Below are positions 29,201-39,848 of a stretch of 64,000 nucleotides of DNA, one piece after another. A program made the position numbers and the translations under genes. Where the stretch lies: positions 248,001-312,000 of the forward strand of contig NZ_LKEV01000002.1 in assembly GCF_001412085.1 (NCBI RefSeq), read 5' to 3'. The DNA is from Corynebacterium lowii (lineage in GTDB: Bacteria; Actinomycetota; Actinomycetes; Mycobacteriales; Mycobacteriaceae). Every line of letters begins with the position of its first letter. Position 1 is the first letter of the stretch. The notes under the pieces were generated by a model. That model worked only from the letters and a program-made list of their open reading frames with translations. It searched no databases and was not told the DNA's origin.

Positions 29201-30589
29201 TTAGCGCTGCGGCCGCTCTGTGGAGGCTATCGACGCTCCCGCGCGCAATGCAGCAGCAGCAAACATATCCCCACGCTGCCCCATGCCCGTGTACATATCA
29301 AGCGAGGCCGCGGCCGGGGCCAGCAGCACGGTATCTCCCGGCTGCGCAATCTCTTGTGCTATCTCCCCCACCCGTGCCATCGCGGCCTGGGGGTCCTGCT
29401 CGTCTACCTGGTGCACCGGCACCTGCGGGGCGTGTATGTTCAGCGCCTCCGCGATGAGGGCGCGGTCCTGGCCCAGTAGAACCGCCGCGCGCATGCGGTG
29501 ACCGTGTTCGCGCACCACATCGCTAATGTCGGCGCCCTTGAGTTGGCCGCCGGCCACCCACACCACGGATTCCTCCGCCGCCAGGGCGGCCTCGGCGGCA
29601 TGGGGATTGGTGGCCTTGGAATTATCCACCCAGCGCACACCGGCCTGGGTGCACACCACGTGGCCTCGGTGGCCCGCCACTTGGAAGTCTCGCAGGGCCT
29701 CCGCGATGGCCGCAGGGGTCACCCCCTGGGTACGCGCCACGGTTGCCGCCGCCAGGGCATCGAGCACCCCCGCGGGACCGGCGGGCTGGATACCCTCTGC
29801 GGGTGCCAGCACCACGGGCTCTTCCTCCCGAAAATCAACGAGGTTGCCCTGCTCGACCCCCACGGCACCTGGCATGGGTTCGTCCAGGCTAAAGGGAATC
29901 ACGTGGCCCGCCAGGTCCAGGCGCTCCACGAGTTCGCGCACATCGGCGCTATCCCACCCCGCCACCGCCACGGGTCCGCGCAGGGCCTTGGCCTTGGCCT
30001 CCGCATAGGCCGCATAGGACCCATGCCAGTCCAGGTGATCCTCTGCCAGGTTGAGGAGCACGCCAGCGTCGGGAAGCAAGCGCTGCGACCAATGCAGCTG
30101 AAAGCTCGATAGCTCCGCCACCAGCACATCTACTCGATCGCGCGAATGGAGGGCATCGCTCACGGCGATACCGATATTGCCCACGGCCTCCGCTTGGAAT
30201 CCGCCGCGCTGCATCATCGCCGCGAGCATGGCGGTGGTGGTGGTCTTGCCGTTCGTGCCGGTGACCACCAGCCAGGTGCGGCGCGGGCCAAAGACCTCCG
30301 CCTCATCAAGGCGCCAGGCCAATTCCACATCACCGATCACGGGAATACCCCGCTGGCGGGCCTGCTCAAAGAGCTCCGAATCCGGCTTCCACCCTGGGGA
30401 AGTAACCACTAAGCGATAGTGGTCCAGGCGCGCGATGGCAGCCGCCACGTCGAGGGCCTTCGGGGAGCGATCGTCCACGAGGCTGTATTCCACTTCCACG
30501 GCATCGAGCATTCTGGCCGTGGCCATGCCGGATACCCCGGCCCCGGCAATGAGAATCGGACCGCGCAGATCTTCGGGAATATTGCTCAT
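29201..30589 (-). CDS. murD: UDP-MurNAc-L-alanine-D-glutamate ligase
   Basis: The 462-residue ligase adds D-Glu to the peptidoglycan precursor. Key motifs are the N-terminal [12 protein letters not shown], the ATP loop GTNGKTTTT (residues 111-119), [12 protein letters not shown] and [10 protein letters not shown], all intact. The start overlaps the mraY stop by 4 bp (ATGA). Confidence 0.97.
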   Translation of the reverse strand: MSNIPEDLRGPILIAGAGVSGMATARMLDAVEVEYSLVDDRSPKALDVAAAIARLDHYRLVVTSPGWKPDSELFEQARQRGIPVIGDVELAWRLDEAEVFGPRRTWLVVTGTNGKTTTTAMLAAMMQRGGFQAEAVGNIGIAVSDALHSRDRVDVLVAELSSFQLHWSQRLLPDAGVLLNLAEDHLDWHGSYAAYAEAKAKALRGPVAVAGWDSADVRELVERLDLAGHVIPFSLDEPMPGAVGVEQGNLVDFREEEPVVLAPAEGIQPAGPAGVLDALAAATVARTQGVTPAAIAEALRDFQVAGHRGHVVCTQAGVRWVDNSKATNPHAAEAALAAEESVVWVAGGQLKGADISDVVREHGHRMRAAVLLGQDRALIAEALNIHAPQVPVHQVDEQDPQAAMARVGEIAQEIAQPGDTVLLAPAAASLDMYTGMGQRGDMFAAAALRAGASIASTERPQR

Positions 30590-31725
30590 CGCGTCATCGC
30601 CTCCGTCAGAGCCACCACGGTGTATTCATCCGAGGCGCCGAGCCATTCGCCATAAAACAAGGCCATGCCCAGGGCCACGGTCAGGGCCGCGATAATCCAG
30701 AAGCGGATGACCACCGTGGTTTCCGCCCAACCACCATTTTCAAAGTGATGATGAATGGGAGCCATGCGGAAGAAGCGCTTTCCGGTGGTCTTAAACACCG
30801 CCACCTGAATCACCACGGAGGAAACCTCCATCACAAAGAGAGCGCCGAAGAGGATCATCAGCAACTCCGTGTGAGAGACCACGGAGAGGCCCGCCACCAG
30901 GCCGCCAAGGGCCAGCGAGCCGGTATCACCCATGAAGATCTTGGCCGGGGCGGCATTCCACCACAAAAAGCCCAGGCAGGCACCCAGACCCGCGGCGGCG
31001 ATCACCGCGAGGTCCAGGGGATCGCGCACCGAATAGCAACCCGACACCACCTGCTCCGAGCAGGAATTGCGGTACTGCCAGAAGGTGAGCACCATGTAGC
31101 CGCCCATGACCAGGGAGGTGGTACCCGCCGCCAAGCCGTCCAGACCATCGGTGAGGTTGACCGCGTTGGACCACGCGGCAATCAAGATAACCATGAAGGC
31201 GATGAAGAAGAGCACGCCTATTCCCCCACCCAGGGAGAGATCCACGGTGGCGATGTCGCGGATAAGAGAAAGATTGGTGGAGCCGGGGGTAATGCCCTTC
31301 TCATTGGGGAATTGCAGGATCAGCACGGCAAACGCAATGCCCAGTCCCAATTGGCCCAGCAATTTGCCCGTTTTATTCAGGCCCAGGTTGCGGGATTTGA
31401 AGAGCTTAATGGAATCATCGGCAAAGCCCAGCGCACCCAAGCCCAGGGTGAGGCCCAAAACCAAAAGTCCAGATGCCGTAAACCCGCCCGATCCGCTGTC
31501 CGTGAGCAAGGCGTAGAGCCCCGTGACCCCGTATCCCACCACAATGCCCAGAATGATGGCGATACCGCCCATCGTGGGGGTTCCGCGCTTGCGCAGGTGT
31601 GATTTGGGGCCGTCCTCTCGGATTTCCTGGCCCAGGCCCTCACTGCTAAAGCGCTTAATCAGAATGGGGGTGGTCACGATGGAGACGAGGAAGCTAATGA
31701 TTCCTGCGATAATGATGTGAGTCAC
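30586..31725 (-). CDS. mraY: Phospho-MurNAc-pentapeptide translocase
   Basis: The 379-residue protein has ten membrane segments and makes lipid I from UDP-MurNAc-pentapeptide and decaprenyl phosphate. The motifs [30 protein letters not shown] and [12 protein letters not shown], with the catalytic Asp residues, are intact, and the loop HHHFENGGW near the C-terminus is typical. It overlaps murD by 4 bp and follows murF by 20 bases. Confidence 0.97.
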   Translation of the reverse strand: MTHIIIAGIISFLVSIVTTPILIKRFSSEGLGQEIREDGPKSHLRKRGTPTMGGIAIILGIVVGYGVTGLYALLTDSGSGGFTASGLLVLGLTLGLGALGFADDSIKLFKSRNLGLNKTGKLLGQLGLGIAFAVLILQFPNEKGITPGSTNLSLIRDIATVDLSLGGGIGVLFFIAFMVILIAAWSNAVNLTDGLDGLAAGTTSLVMGGYMVLTFWQYRNSCSEQVVSGCYSVRDPLDLAVIAAAGLGACLGFLWWNAAPAKIFMGDTGSLALGGLVAGLSVVSHTELLMILFGALFVMEVSSVVIQVAVFKTTGKRFFRMAPIHHHFENGGWAETTVVIRFWIIAALTVALGMALFYGEWLGASDEYTVVALTEAMTR

Positions 31726-31745
31726 GGGGGTCCTTCGTCTACTTC

Positions 31746-33239
31746 TTAGTTGCGGGGAAGATCTTGGGGTTTATCGGCTGTGGATAACAAGCGCTCCGCC
31801 ACTGCCCACAGGCCCTGGGAGTTGGAGGCCTTCACCAGCACGGTATCGCCTCGGCCAAGACGTCCCTCTAGTTCCGTCACGGCCTCGTCGATGCTTGGCA
31901 CCATGCGGGTGCGCACACCGCCTTCCGACGCCGCCTGAGCAGCAGCGCGGCAGGCCTCGGTGGTACCCACCATCACGAGGGTGTCTATGTGGTAGCGCGC
32001 TACCTCCCTGCCCAGCTCGCGGTGAGCGGCCACTGCCTCCGCACCGAGTTCACCCATCTCACCCAACACGGCAAAAGAGGTGGCCTCGGGACGAGCGGAA
32101 GCCGTGTAGGCTAACGCCGCAATGCCCGCGCGCATGGAGTCCGGATTGGCATTATAAGCGTCATTAATTACCGTCACGCCATCGGCTCGCGTATGCACAT
32201 CCATGCGATGTGCCGACGCCGTGACGTGCTGCGATAGCGCCCTCGCCACCTGTTCCAGGCTCATGCCGTTTTCCAGCCCCACCGCGGCTGCGGCCAGGGC
32301 ATTAGATACCTGGTGAGCGCCAAAGACCTGAAGGTTAACCCGCGCTTTCTCCCCCCGGGCAACCAGGGTGAAGGAGGCCCGGGCGACGTCGTCAAGCTCC
32401 ACCTCCGTGGCCCTCAACGACGCCTCCGGCTTGCCCTGGGCGGAAAAGGTGAGCACCTTCGCTTGGGTCCGCTCCCGCATCGGCAGCACATAATCATCGT
32501 CCGCGTTGAGGATGGCCACGCCCTCGCTCGGCAGGGCTTCTACTAATTCACCCTTAGCGCGGGCGATATTCTCCCGGGAGCCAAACTCGCCCAGGTGTGC
32601 GCTACCCACGTTGAGTTCCACGCCCATGCGAGGCGGAGCGATCCGCGCCAGGTGCGCGATGTGCCCCACCCCGCGCGCGCTCATCTCCGCCACGAGGAAG
32701 CGCGTGTCCTCCTCGCAGCGCAGCGCCGTATAGGGGTGCCCAATCTCGTTATTAAAGGAGCCCGGCGGGGCCACCGTGGGGCCAAGCGTGGTGAGCACGG
32801 AGGCGATGAGATCCTTCGTGGAGGTTTTACCCGCCGAACCCGTCACCCCGATCACCGTCAGGCCGTGCTCCCGGCTGAGCCGATCTATCACCACACGGGC
32901 CAACGCGGAAAGCGCCTCAACCACGGCCACGGCAGAGCCGTCCTCGTCGTGAGTAAAAAGCTCCGCGCCGCCTTCCGCCTTCCCCTGTGGCTTCACGACG
33001 ATCGCGGGAACGCCCACCGGGCGCGCCGCCAACACCGCCACCGCACCGGCCTCTATCGCCGTGCGGGCAAAATCATGGCCATCGACGCGTGCACCCGGCA
33101 GGGCCACGAAAAGCCCGCCCTTGGTGACCTTCCTGGAATCAAACTCCACGAAGCCCGTCACCGTGGCCTCGGGGTCCGGGGCGTCGTGAAGCTCTCCGCC
33201 CACGATGGCGGCTATCTGCGTGAGTGAAAGCGGGATCAT
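31746..33239 (-). CDS. murF: UDP-MurNAc-tripeptide-D-Ala-D-Ala ligase
   Basis: The 497-residue ligase adds D-Ala-D-Ala. The ATP loop [13 protein letters not shown] is at about residues 131-143, followed by [11 protein letters not shown] and the [11 protein letters not shown] block characteristic of MurF. Its start overlaps the murE stop codon by 4 bp, so the two are coupled. Confidence 0.97.
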   Translation of the reverse strand: MIPLSLTQIAAIVGGELHDAPDPEATVTGFVEFDSRKVTKGGLFVALPGARVDGHDFARTAIEAGAVAVLAARPVGVPAIVVKPQGKAEGGAELFTHDEDGSAVAVVEALSALARVVIDRLSREHGLTVIGVTGSAGKTSTKDLIASVLTTLGPTVAPPGSFNNEIGHPYTALRCEEDTRFLVAEMSARGVGHIAHLARIAPPRMGVELNVGSAHLGEFGSRENIARAKGELVEALPSEGVAILNADDDYVLPMRERTQAKVLTFSAQGKPEASLRATEVELDDVARASFTLVARGEKARVNLQVFGAHQVSNALAAAAVGLENGMSLEQVARALSQHVTASAHRMDVHTRADGVTVINDAYNANPDSMRAGIAALAYTASARPEATSFAVLGEMGELGAEAVAAHRELGREVARYHIDTLVMVGTTEACRAAAQAASEGGVRTRMVPSIDEAVTELEGRLGRGDTVLVKASNSQGLWAVAERLLSTADKPQDLPRN

Positions 33240-34762
33240 CGGTTTTCTTCCCCATCCTTGTGCTCTAGGGCACGGCGCAGTTCCTCGCGGTCATCGAAGG
33301 GGTGATTCACGCCCTTCACCAGCTGACCGTTCTCATGCCCCTTACCGGCCACCACGATGGCGTCGCCCGCCTGTGCCCAGGAGGCCAAGGCCGCAATGGC
33401 TTCTCGACGATCCCCCAGCTCCACGATCTCCGGCTGCGGCTCGCGCTGCCGGGCCGCCTGCTGTGCTCCTTCGATCACGGCAGTACGGATCGGGCCGGGT
33501 TCCTCATCGCGCGGGTTATCGTCGGTGACCACCACAAAATCGGCGCGGCGTGCGGCCTCCGCTCCCATGATGGGGCGCTTGGAATGATCTCGATTGCCCC
33601 CGGCGCCCACGGCGATTCCCACGCGCCCAGACACCTGAGCGCGCAAGGTATCCAGCACCTCCGCGATAGCGGCGGGCTTATGGGCATAATCCACCACGGC
33701 GATGAAGTCCTGTCCGGCGTCGATACGCTCCATCCGCCCCGGCACGGCCACGCGGGCAAGGGCCTTGCTAAATGCCTGAATATCCGCACCCGCCGCCTGA
33801 GCGAGTGCCACGGCCAAAGCGGTATTTGCCACGTTAAAGCGCCCCGGCAGGGGGATAGACAGATCTAGGCTTTCCCCCGGAAGGTCCAGGGCAAAGCGCT
33901 GGCCGCCGATGGGGTCTACCTGAATATCGTGGGCGCGCACCTGCGCTTCCTTGGCGGCCTTGCCACGGGTGCCCACCGTGATAGCGCCGCTACCGGCCAC
34001 CTGGGCCATGCGCTGCCCCCACTCATCGTCCACGCAAATCACCGAGTGCTCAGCACGCAAGGCGGAATCCTCGCGGAAGAAAAGAGCCTTGGTATCAAAG
34101 TAATCCTGCATGGTGGGGTGAAAGTCCAGGTGATCCTGGGAGAGGTTGCTAAAGGCTCCCACCTTAAGCTGCGTACCTTGCACGCGGCGCAGGGCTAGGG
34201 CGTGGCTGGATACCTCCATCACCACGTGGGTGACCCCTTCTTGGACCATGCGGGCAAAGAGCGCCTGCAAGGTGGGGGCCTCCGGGGTGGTCAAGGAGGT
34301 AGGCACGGGTTGACCATTGATGCGAGTACCAGTGGTGCCGATGAGCCCCACGGAACAACCCGCCGCGATGAGTCCGGCCTCGACCAAATAACTCGTGGTG
34401 GTTTTCCCGGATGTGCCCGTGATGCCAATGATGCTGAGCTGAGAACTGGGGTGCCCATATACCTCCGCGGCGGCAAAGCCAAGCACATCGCGCACATCGG
34501 AAACCTCGATCACCGGGCGCGTCTCCCCTGCCTCCTTGAGGATCTCTACCCCGTGCTCATCGGTGAGGATGGCACCGGCTTGAGTCTTTCCGGCAAAGGA
34601 AGCCCCGTGTGCCCTGGTGCCCGGCAGCGCCGCGAAAAGGCCTCCCGGTTCCAAGGTGGAGGAATCCAGCCCCATGTGTTCAAAGGTGTGGTCCTCCTGG
34701 CCCGCCCCTTGTAAGAGACGTCCCCTGGTTACTGCCACGATGGTCTTGAGCGTCGCTGCCAT
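33236..34762 (-). CDS. murE: UDP-MurNAc-tripeptide synthetase (meso-DAP adding)
   Basis: The 508-residue ligase adds the third stem-peptide residue. The ATP loop GTSGKTTTSYL is near residues 115-125. The motif DDNPRDEE at about residue 414 carries the DNPR sequence that selects meso-diaminopimelate, as expected for a corynebacterial wall. The C-terminal GKGHENGQ block is present. It follows ftsI by 59 bases. Confidence 0.97.
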   Translation of the reverse strand: MAATLKTIVAVTRGRLLQGAGQEDHTFEHMGLDSSTLEPGGLFAALPGTRAHGASFAGKTQAGAILTDEHGVEILKEAGETRPVIEVSDVRDVLGFAAAEVYGHPSSQLSIIGITGTSGKTTTSYLVEAGLIAAGCSVGLIGTTGTRINGQPVPTSLTTPEAPTLQALFARMVQEGVTHVVMEVSSHALALRRVQGTQLKVGAFSNLSQDHLDFHPTMQDYFDTKALFFREDSALRAEHSVICVDDEWGQRMAQVAGSGAITVGTRGKAAKEAQVRAHDIQVDPIGGQRFALDLPGESLDLSIPLPGRFNVANTALAVALAQAAGADIQAFSKALARVAVPGRMERIDAGQDFIAVVDYAHKPAAIAEVLDTLRAQVSGRVGIAVGAGGNRDHSKRPIMGAEAARRADFVVVTDDNPRDEEPGPIRTAVIEGAQQAARQREPQPEIVELGDRREAIAALASWAQAGDAIVVAGKGHENGQLVKGVNHPFDDREELRRALEHKDGEENR

Positions 34763-34821
34763 TATCCTCTCGTTCCTCTTCGTTCTCGCATCCCGCTTCT
34801 TCTTTTTTAAAGTATGAACGC

Positions 34822-36795
34822 CTATCCCGCTTGGAGAGTGAGCAACCCCTCCATCGGAGCAGAAGTGGGAACGTTATCTCGATCCATCAACCACGAGGCG
34901 ACGTCCCGGAACACCGGCGCGGCAGACTGTCCGCCCTGGCCGCCGGGTTCCACACCGCGATCGGGGTCATCGAGCATCACGGCAATGACGTAGCGGGGAT
35001 CATCGGCTGGTGCCACGCCGGCGAAGGTGATCCAAAAATCGCTCATGGAGTACGCCCCGGTATTGGGGTCCACCTTCTGCGCGGTTCCCGTCTTACCCGA
35101 GGTCTGGTATCCCTCAATGGCACCGCCCGGGCCCGTACCCGACTGCACCCCCGTGGGGTCCGATTGCGTCACCGCGCGGAACATGTCCACCACCGTGCGC
35201 GCGGTCTCCGGGCGCACCACCCTGGTGCGCTTGGGCTCTGGCAGTTCTTCCTCCGCGCCATCGGGGTCGGTGACCGACTTAATAATGCGCGGTTCCACCC
35301 GCTCCCCTCCATTGGCAAGCGCCTGATACACGCTCGCCATTTGCAGGGTGGTCCAGGACATTCCCTGACCGATGGGAAGGTTAGCGAAGGTGCCGCCCGA
35401 CCACTGTTCCGGAGAGGGCAGTAGGCCAGAGGACTCATTGGGCAGCTCCACTCCCGTGGATTGCCCAATGCCAAACTTCTTCAAATATTCCGCGTACTTT
35501 TCTTCCCCCAGGCGCTGCGCCAGCATGAGCGTACCCACGTTAGAGGACTTACCGAAGATACCCGTGGTGGTATACGGAGCGGTGCCGTGTGCCCAAGCAT
35601 CATTGACCGTCACTCCGGCCATGCTGATGGCGCCTGGTACCTGAAGGACCTCATCGGGGCTGGTCAAGCCCTCCTCGATCACGCCCGCCGCCGTGATGAT
35701 CTTTGCCACCGAGCCCGGCTCATAGGGCGCGCTAATGGAGGTATTATCAAAGTCCTTGCCGCGCTCTAATTGCTTTTCAATATCCCCATTGGGATCAATG
35801 GTTCCGGTATTAGCCATCGCCACTACCTCGCCCGTGTGGGCATCAAGCACCACGGCCTCGGCATTATCCGCGCCGGAGTTTTCCCGCGCCTGCTCTATCT
35901 TTTGCTGCACGTAATTCTGCACGTCAATGTCCACCGTAAGGCGCACATTTTTACCGTCAATGGCCGGAACTTGATCGCGCAGCGTTCCGGGAATCACCTG
36001 TCCATCGGTGGATACGTCCTCCGTCATCCGCCCATTAATGCCGGAAAGCAGGGCGTCTCCCGAGGCCTCAAAGCCAAACTGGCCCTGCCCATCCATAGAG
36101 ACCTTGCCCACGATATTTTCCCCCACCGCGCCATTGGGATATTGGCGAATATCCTGGTGATCGGCGGCCACGCCGTGAAAGGTCTCCGCCACGGTGGCGG
36201 CTACATCGGGATCCACGTTGCGCACCAATACCTCATAATGCGTATCGGCCCGCAATTTATTCTCAATTTCCTTCGAGTCCACCTCATCCGTGGAGGCTCC
36301 CGCATCCTTAATCATCTGCGGAATCTTCTCGGACATCTCTTTTAACGTGGAATCTACCTGCTCATCCAGATAGGCCTCACGATCCTGTGGCTCGGGGACA
36401 TCCCCGGAGCGCAATTCCAGATCCGCCTGCTCCCTCAGTTCTTTGCGCAATAAATCGGGAGAAACCGTGAGGGAACGCGCCTGCATCGTATAAGACATCT
36501 CGCGCCCATCGCGGTCAGAAATATCACCACGCCGCGCGGGTTCCACATAAATGCGGGCTCGCTGCTCTTCCGCCTTAGCCGATAGTTCCGGCCCCCACAC
36601 CACCTGCACCCAGGCCAAACGAGTAGTCAGCACCAGCACGGCCACCAGCAATATCACCAGCACCATGCCGAGCCGACGCCGCATCACCTGCTGCTGCGTG
36701 CGCGGCGGGCGCACGGGCTCCGCCGCCGGGCGATAAGACGCCCCGGAAGAATACCGGGGCGCCGCCGGAGTGCGGCGATCATGCGAAGGATTCAC
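34822..36795 (-). CDS. ftsI: Septal transpeptidase FtsI (PBP3)
   Basis: The 657-residue class B penicillin-binding protein has a Pro-rich cytoplasmic start, one membrane segment at about residues 42-62, a dimerisation/pedestal domain and a transpeptidase domain. The active-site motifs are EPGSVAKI (Ser-x-x-Lys near residue 357), SSNVGT and KTGTAQK near 566. It crosslinks septal peptidoglycan with FtsW. Translation likely starts at the GTG at 36795. Confidence 0.96.
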   Translation of the reverse strand: MNPSHDRRTPAAPRYSSGASYRPAAEPVRPPRTQQQVMRRRLGMVLVILLVAVLVLTTRLAWVQVVWGPELSAKAEEQRARIYVEPARRGDISDRDGREMSYTMQARSLTVSPDLLRKELREQADLELRSGDVPEPQDREAYLDEQVDSTLKEMSEKIPQMIKDAGASTDEVDSKEIENKLRADTHYEVLVRNVDPDVAATVAETFHGVAADHQDIRQYPNGAVGENIVGKVSMDGQGQFGFEASGDALLSGINGRMTEDVSTDGQVIPGTLRDQVPAIDGKNVRLTVDIDVQNYVQQKIEQARENSGADNAEAVVLDAHTGEVVAMANTGTIDPNGDIEKQLERGKDFDNTSISAPYEPGSVAKIITAAGVIEEGLTSPDEVLQVPGAISMAGVTVNDAWAHGTAPYTTTGIFGKSSNVGTLMLAQRLGEEKYAEYLKKFGIGQSTGVELPNESSGLLPSPEQWSGGTFANLPIGQGMSWTTLQMASVYQALANGGERVEPRIIKSVTDPDGAEEELPEPKRTRVVRPETARTVVDMFRAVTQSDPTGVQSGTGPGGAIEGYQTSGKTGTAQKVDPNTGAYSMSDFWITFAGVAPADDPRYVIAVMLDDPDRGVEPGGQGGQSAAPVFRDVASWLMDRDNVPTSAPMEGLLTLQAG

Positions 36796-36830
36796 TGACC
36801 CATGCCCCTTCCCTCATGTTCATACATGGA

Positions 36831-37544
36831 TTAATTCAGATAGGGCGGCTTTGCCTGATTCCCGGCGGACGGTTGAGCCGCCTGCGGAGTCTGCGGCAGG
36901 GCCTCAAGGTTATTGCCCAATTCCTCCGTTTTATCCGGGTTACTCGATGCCGCATTGGCCCGAGCGGGAGCACCATTGACGTCAATAACGGGGCGCGAAT
37001 CTCCCTCCGCCGGGCGCTGCTCATGTACCTCGCCGTTTTTCTCCACGGCTAGGATACCGGGCTGCTGCGGAACAACCATTTTGTTGTCGTTGGCGTGGCG
37101 CACAAACTCCGAGGAGCTACGCGCGGTTTCCACATCCCTATTGAGGGTTTCAATCTGATTATCCAGCTGCTTTTCCTGCGCGGTTAATTGCTGCAATCGG
37201 AAGGTCTGCTGAGTGGAAATACCCGAAAGCGCCATCGCCAGCGCCACTCCACCAATCAGCAGCACAATAGCCACGAGGCTAATGCGCGTAAAGCGCGAGG
37301 ATTGCCGCGCCGTGGCTATGCGACGCCCCCGCACCGAAACAACCTGGCGCGAGCCGAGGCGCCCCACGGCGGGCTTGGGAACCACCCGGCGCACCGGGTT
37401 GCGTCGGGTGCGATGCGGCGTTTGTGGAAGGGTTCTTGCCGACCCCGCCGTCCGAACATCACGATCCAACAAAGCGGTGGCCGCTGTGCCTTCCATGCTC
37501 ATATCCCGGCTGCGGCGAGCGCTCGTTTCACGGTGGGGGCTCAT
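36831..37544 (-). CDS. FtsL-like bitopic division protein
   Basis: The 237-residue protein has a basic cytoplasmic region of about 85 residues, one membrane segment (about 90-110, [20 protein letters not shown]), a short coiled coil ([23 protein letters not shown]) and a polar C-terminal tail. Position between rsmH and ftsI and this layout match FtsL, though the N- and C-terminal extensions make it far longer than the usual 100-120 residues. It overlaps rsmH by 4 bp. FtsL identity is inferred from position and topology. Confidence 0.85.
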   Translation of the reverse strand: MSPHRETSARRSRDMSMEGTAATALLDRDVRTAGSARTLPQTPHRTRRNPVRRVVPKPAVGRLGSRQVVSVRGRRIATARQSSRFTRISLVAIVLLIGGVALAMALSGISTQQTFRLQQLTAQEKQLDNQIETLNRDVETARSSSEFVRHANDNKMVVPQQPGILAVEKNGEVHEQRPAEGDSRPVIDVNGAPARANAASSNPDKTEELGNNLEALPQTPQAAQPSAGNQAKPPYLN

Positions 37545-38605
37545 CGGATTCCTCCAAGGATCGTGCTCTCGGTTTCTATGTCAGTTCTTTCAATGGCGCG
37601 CACTCGCACCGGCGCAGCACGAGGATTATCGTCAATTTCCTGCTCAGTCGCCTTTTCTGCGCCCCTGGTGAGCACCTTAAAATGCGGCTGCATTCCCGGC
37701 AGGTCCACCGGCAACCCCTGCGGGGTCTTTGACGTACTCAGTTCCGTAAAGGCCCGCTTTACCAGGCGATCCTCATGGGACTGATAACTCATAAACACCG
37801 CTCGCCCACCGCGGGTGAGGCTGCCCGTGATAGCAGGAATCGCGGCCTCCAGGGAGGCCAATTCACTATTCACTTCCACGCGCAAAGCCTGAAAGGTGCG
37901 CTTGGCGGGGTGACCACCGGTGCGTCGGGCAGCAGCCGGAATGGTGTCATAGAGCAATTCCACCAAACGCCCGGAGGTGCTAAAGGGCTCTTTATCGCGC
38001 TCTCGCAGGACGGCCGAGGCGATCTTGCCGGCAAAGCGCTCATCGCCATAGTTCTTAAGCACCCTGGCGAGGTCTCCGTGGCTATAGGTATTCAGCACTT
38101 CGGCCGCCGTGATTCCTACCGTGGGATCCATCCGCATGTCCAAGGGAGCATCCACGCGATAGGCAAAACCACGCTCTACCTGATCAAGCTGCATGGAAGA
38201 GACCCCGAGGTCATACAGCGCCCCGGCCACTCCATGCGCACGAGCGCGCTCCATGATCTCCCCGGTGCCCTGAGCCAATTCCTCGGCCACGCGGTCATAG
38301 CGCGCGTGAACCGCGCAAAAGCGATCCGCAAAACCCGCCTCGCGGATTCTTGAGGTGGCGTTTTCCAGAGCCACCGGGTCACGGTCAAAACCGATCAGCA
38401 CCGCTTGGGGGAAGGTTCGCAGAAAATGCTCGGAATGTCCGCCCGCGCCCAGGGTGCCATCGACGATCACGGCCGAATCACCCGCAGCCTCCACGGCGGG
38501 GGCCAGTAGTTCCGTGACTCGATCACGCAACACAGGCACGTGGCCGTGATGCTCTACTAGCTTCTCGTCGTATCCCGTGTGCTGATCGTTCATGGGTTCC
38601 GTCAT
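37541..38605 (-). CDS. rsmH: 16S rRNA (cytosine-N4)-methyltransferase
   Basis: The 354-residue SAM-dependent enzyme (MraW) methylates C1402 of 16S rRNA. The SAM motif [15 protein letters not shown] is at about residues 48-62, then [16 protein letters not shown] and the [19 protein letters not shown] block. It is the second gene of the division operon, separated from mraZ by 184 bases with a long hairpin. Confidence 0.96.
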   Translation of the reverse strand: MTEPMNDQHTGYDEKLVEHHGHVPVLRDRVTELLAPAVEAAGDSAVIVDGTLGAGGHSEHFLRTFPQAVLIGFDRDPVALENATSRIREAGFADRFCAVHARYDRVAEELAQGTGEIMERARAHGVAGALYDLGVSSMQLDQVERGFAYRVDAPLDMRMDPTVGITAAEVLNTYSHGDLARVLKNYGDERFAGKIASAVLRERDKEPFSTSGRLVELLYDTIPAAARRTGGHPAKRTFQALRVEVNSELASLEAAIPAITGSLTRGGRAVFMSYQSHEDRLVKRAFTELSTSKTPQGLPVDLPGMQPHFKVLTRGAEKATEQEIDDNPRAAPVRVRAIERTDIETESTILGGIR

Positions 38606-38684
38606 CCCCCTTTCCCTAACCTATTAGCGATTACTGGTACTACCGCAATCATGGGCAACATGTAGCGCAGTATGTGCAGGGCCC

Positions 38685-38748
38685 TGCCCGGGTTCTCGTG
38701 GGTTCTGATGTCGGGGAAGTACACCAGAACACCGAGGGCACCCGGGCA
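38685..38748 (-). repeat. Long imperfect hairpin between mraZ and rsmH
   Basis: TGCCCGGGT at 38685 pairs with ACCCGGGCA ending at 38748, and the inner arms TGGGTTCTG and CAGAACACC also pair, giving a stem of about 20 bp with small internal loops around a 17-base loop. It lies in the mraZ 3' region and has no U-tract, so an RNase III-type processing site is more likely than a terminator. Confidence 0.6.
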
Positions 38749-38789
38749 GAGTCCTCCACGTACTCCGCCTGGATACGATCATGGACTCG

Positions 38790-39224
38790 CTACAGCAGGC
38801 CACCGAGGATGTCATCGGCATCGGCTGCCGAGAAGGCTTCCTCCGTTTCCTTCTGATACTGAGCCCAGGATTCCGCATCCCAGATCTCTAGGAAGTCCAC
38901 CGAACCGATCACCACACATTCCTTCGTCAAGCCCGCGTAGCTGCGGTGCGCCGCAGAGAGCGTGATCCGGCCATGACCGTCTGGACGCTGCTCATCGGCG
39001 CTCGCCGCCAAATTACGAATAAACGCGCGAGCCTCCGGGTTTGTGCGGGACACCGCCGCAGCCTTCCTCGCCCGCTCCGCGAACTCCTCGCGGGGGTAGA
39101 CGGCAAGGCTGTGATCCTGCCCCTTCGTGACCATCAATCCCCCTGCAAGCTCATCGCGGAACTTTGCGGGGAGAGTGAGGCGCCCCTTGTCGTCGAGCTT
39201 CGGAGTATAGGTACCGAGAAACAT
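38790..39224 (-). CDS. mraZ: Transcriptional regulator MraZ
   Basis: The 144-residue protein has two SpoVT/AbrB-type domains, each with the MraZ DXXXR motif: [14 protein letters not shown] near residues 9-22 and [13 protein letters not shown] around 85-97. MraZ forms a ring and represses its own division operon. The ATG at 39224 gives the standard [15 protein letters not shown] start. A cluster of GTGGGG repeats lies about 105-130 bases upstream. Confidence 0.96.
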   Translation of the reverse strand: MFLGTYTPKLDDKGRLTLPAKFRDELAGGLMVTKGQDHSLAVYPREEFAERARKAAAVSRTNPEARAFIRNLAASADEQRPDGHGRITLSAAHRSYAGLTKECVVIGSVDFLEIWDAESWAQYQKETEEAFSAADADDILGGLL

Positions 39225-39329
39225 CCCGGAACCACCTTCCTTCACTCGCCTTCATGGGACCGGCTTCCCTTCCCTAGCCAATCTCACAGAGCCGCAGCGC
39301 CCGCCACAGCCCCCAAGATCAACCAGCAC

Positions 39330-39355
39330 GCCCCACTCTACCCCACTTTCCCCCA
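39330..39355 (-). promoter_or_regulatory. MraZ box: three GTGGGG repeats
   Basis: Read on the minus strand, GTGGGG occurs at 39355, 39345 and 39335, exactly 10 bases apart, the arrangement known for MraZ operators in other bacteria. A further copy lies at 39379-39374. It sits upstream of mraZ and should mediate autorepression. Confidence 0.8.
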
Positions 39356-39619
39356 CCAGAACTAGCCATAACACCCCACAATCCACAGCAAGCCAGAAAA
39401 AGAGCAGTTCAAGGGATATTTTTCAGGTGGGGGAACCGCCCCAGAACACAAAAAGCACAGGTCACTTTAGTCACAATAGTAACAGAAGAAACACTACACA
39501 CTGCAAGAAAAATCGCCCCACAACCCCCTACAAACCCCTAAGCCCCAAGAGACATCAGCCCTCACCAGCAAAGCCCCCACCGCTTCCCTTCAGGCACCCT
39601 CCGCCAGAGAAAAAAGAGA

Positions 39620-39648
39620 GTGGGCAGCATGGGTGGGGGAAAGTGGGG
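39620..39648 (+). promoter_or_regulatory. Second MraZ-box-like cluster, opposite orientation
   Basis: GTGGGC at 39620, then GTGGGG at 39633 and 39643. The 17 bases at 39632-39648 are identical to the inverted sequence at 39356-39340 in the mraZ-proximal box. No gene is positioned to be driven from it. Confidence 0.55.
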
Positions 39649-39726
39649 AATACGCCGGTACATCCCCGACGCCAACAACGCGCCTGTCCCAACGCGCCCG
39701 CCCCGACCCACCTCGAAACAACAAAA

Positions 39727-39767
39727 CCCGTGCCACGACTTCCAGCATCGGGAAGCCCAGGCACGGG
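39727..39767 (-). terminator. Terminator after the DUF3040 gene
   Basis: CCCGTGCC pairs with GGCACGGG, with a second inner stem (GGCTTCC/GGAAGTC). On the minus strand it is followed by TTTTGTTGTTT. It lies about 80 bases after the DUF3040 stop codon. Confidence 0.85.
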
Positions 39768-39848
39768 CATGGCCAACCGCAAAGCGCAGCGGCCACTAAA
39801 GCGCGCGATCAAGGCAGGCAATTAAGACAAAGGCCGCGCGCCACGGCT

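Larger units (their letters stand above)
39380..39848. other. Gene-poor stretch upstream of mraZ
   Basis: No convincing gene is seen here. The left part (39380-39600) is unusually A- and C-rich with low GC for this genome and probably contains the mraZ promoter, though I could not define its elements. The stretch also holds a second GTGGGG cluster in opposite orientation (39620-39648) and the DUF3040 terminator (39727-39767). Frames on both strands here have no ribosome-binding sites and look random. Confidence 0.6.

Noticed and set aside
39427..39825. Open frames in the mraZ upstream region
   Set aside because: No RBS, compositional bias (Pro/Arg/Lys) and overlap with a terminator hairpin and GTGGGG repeats.
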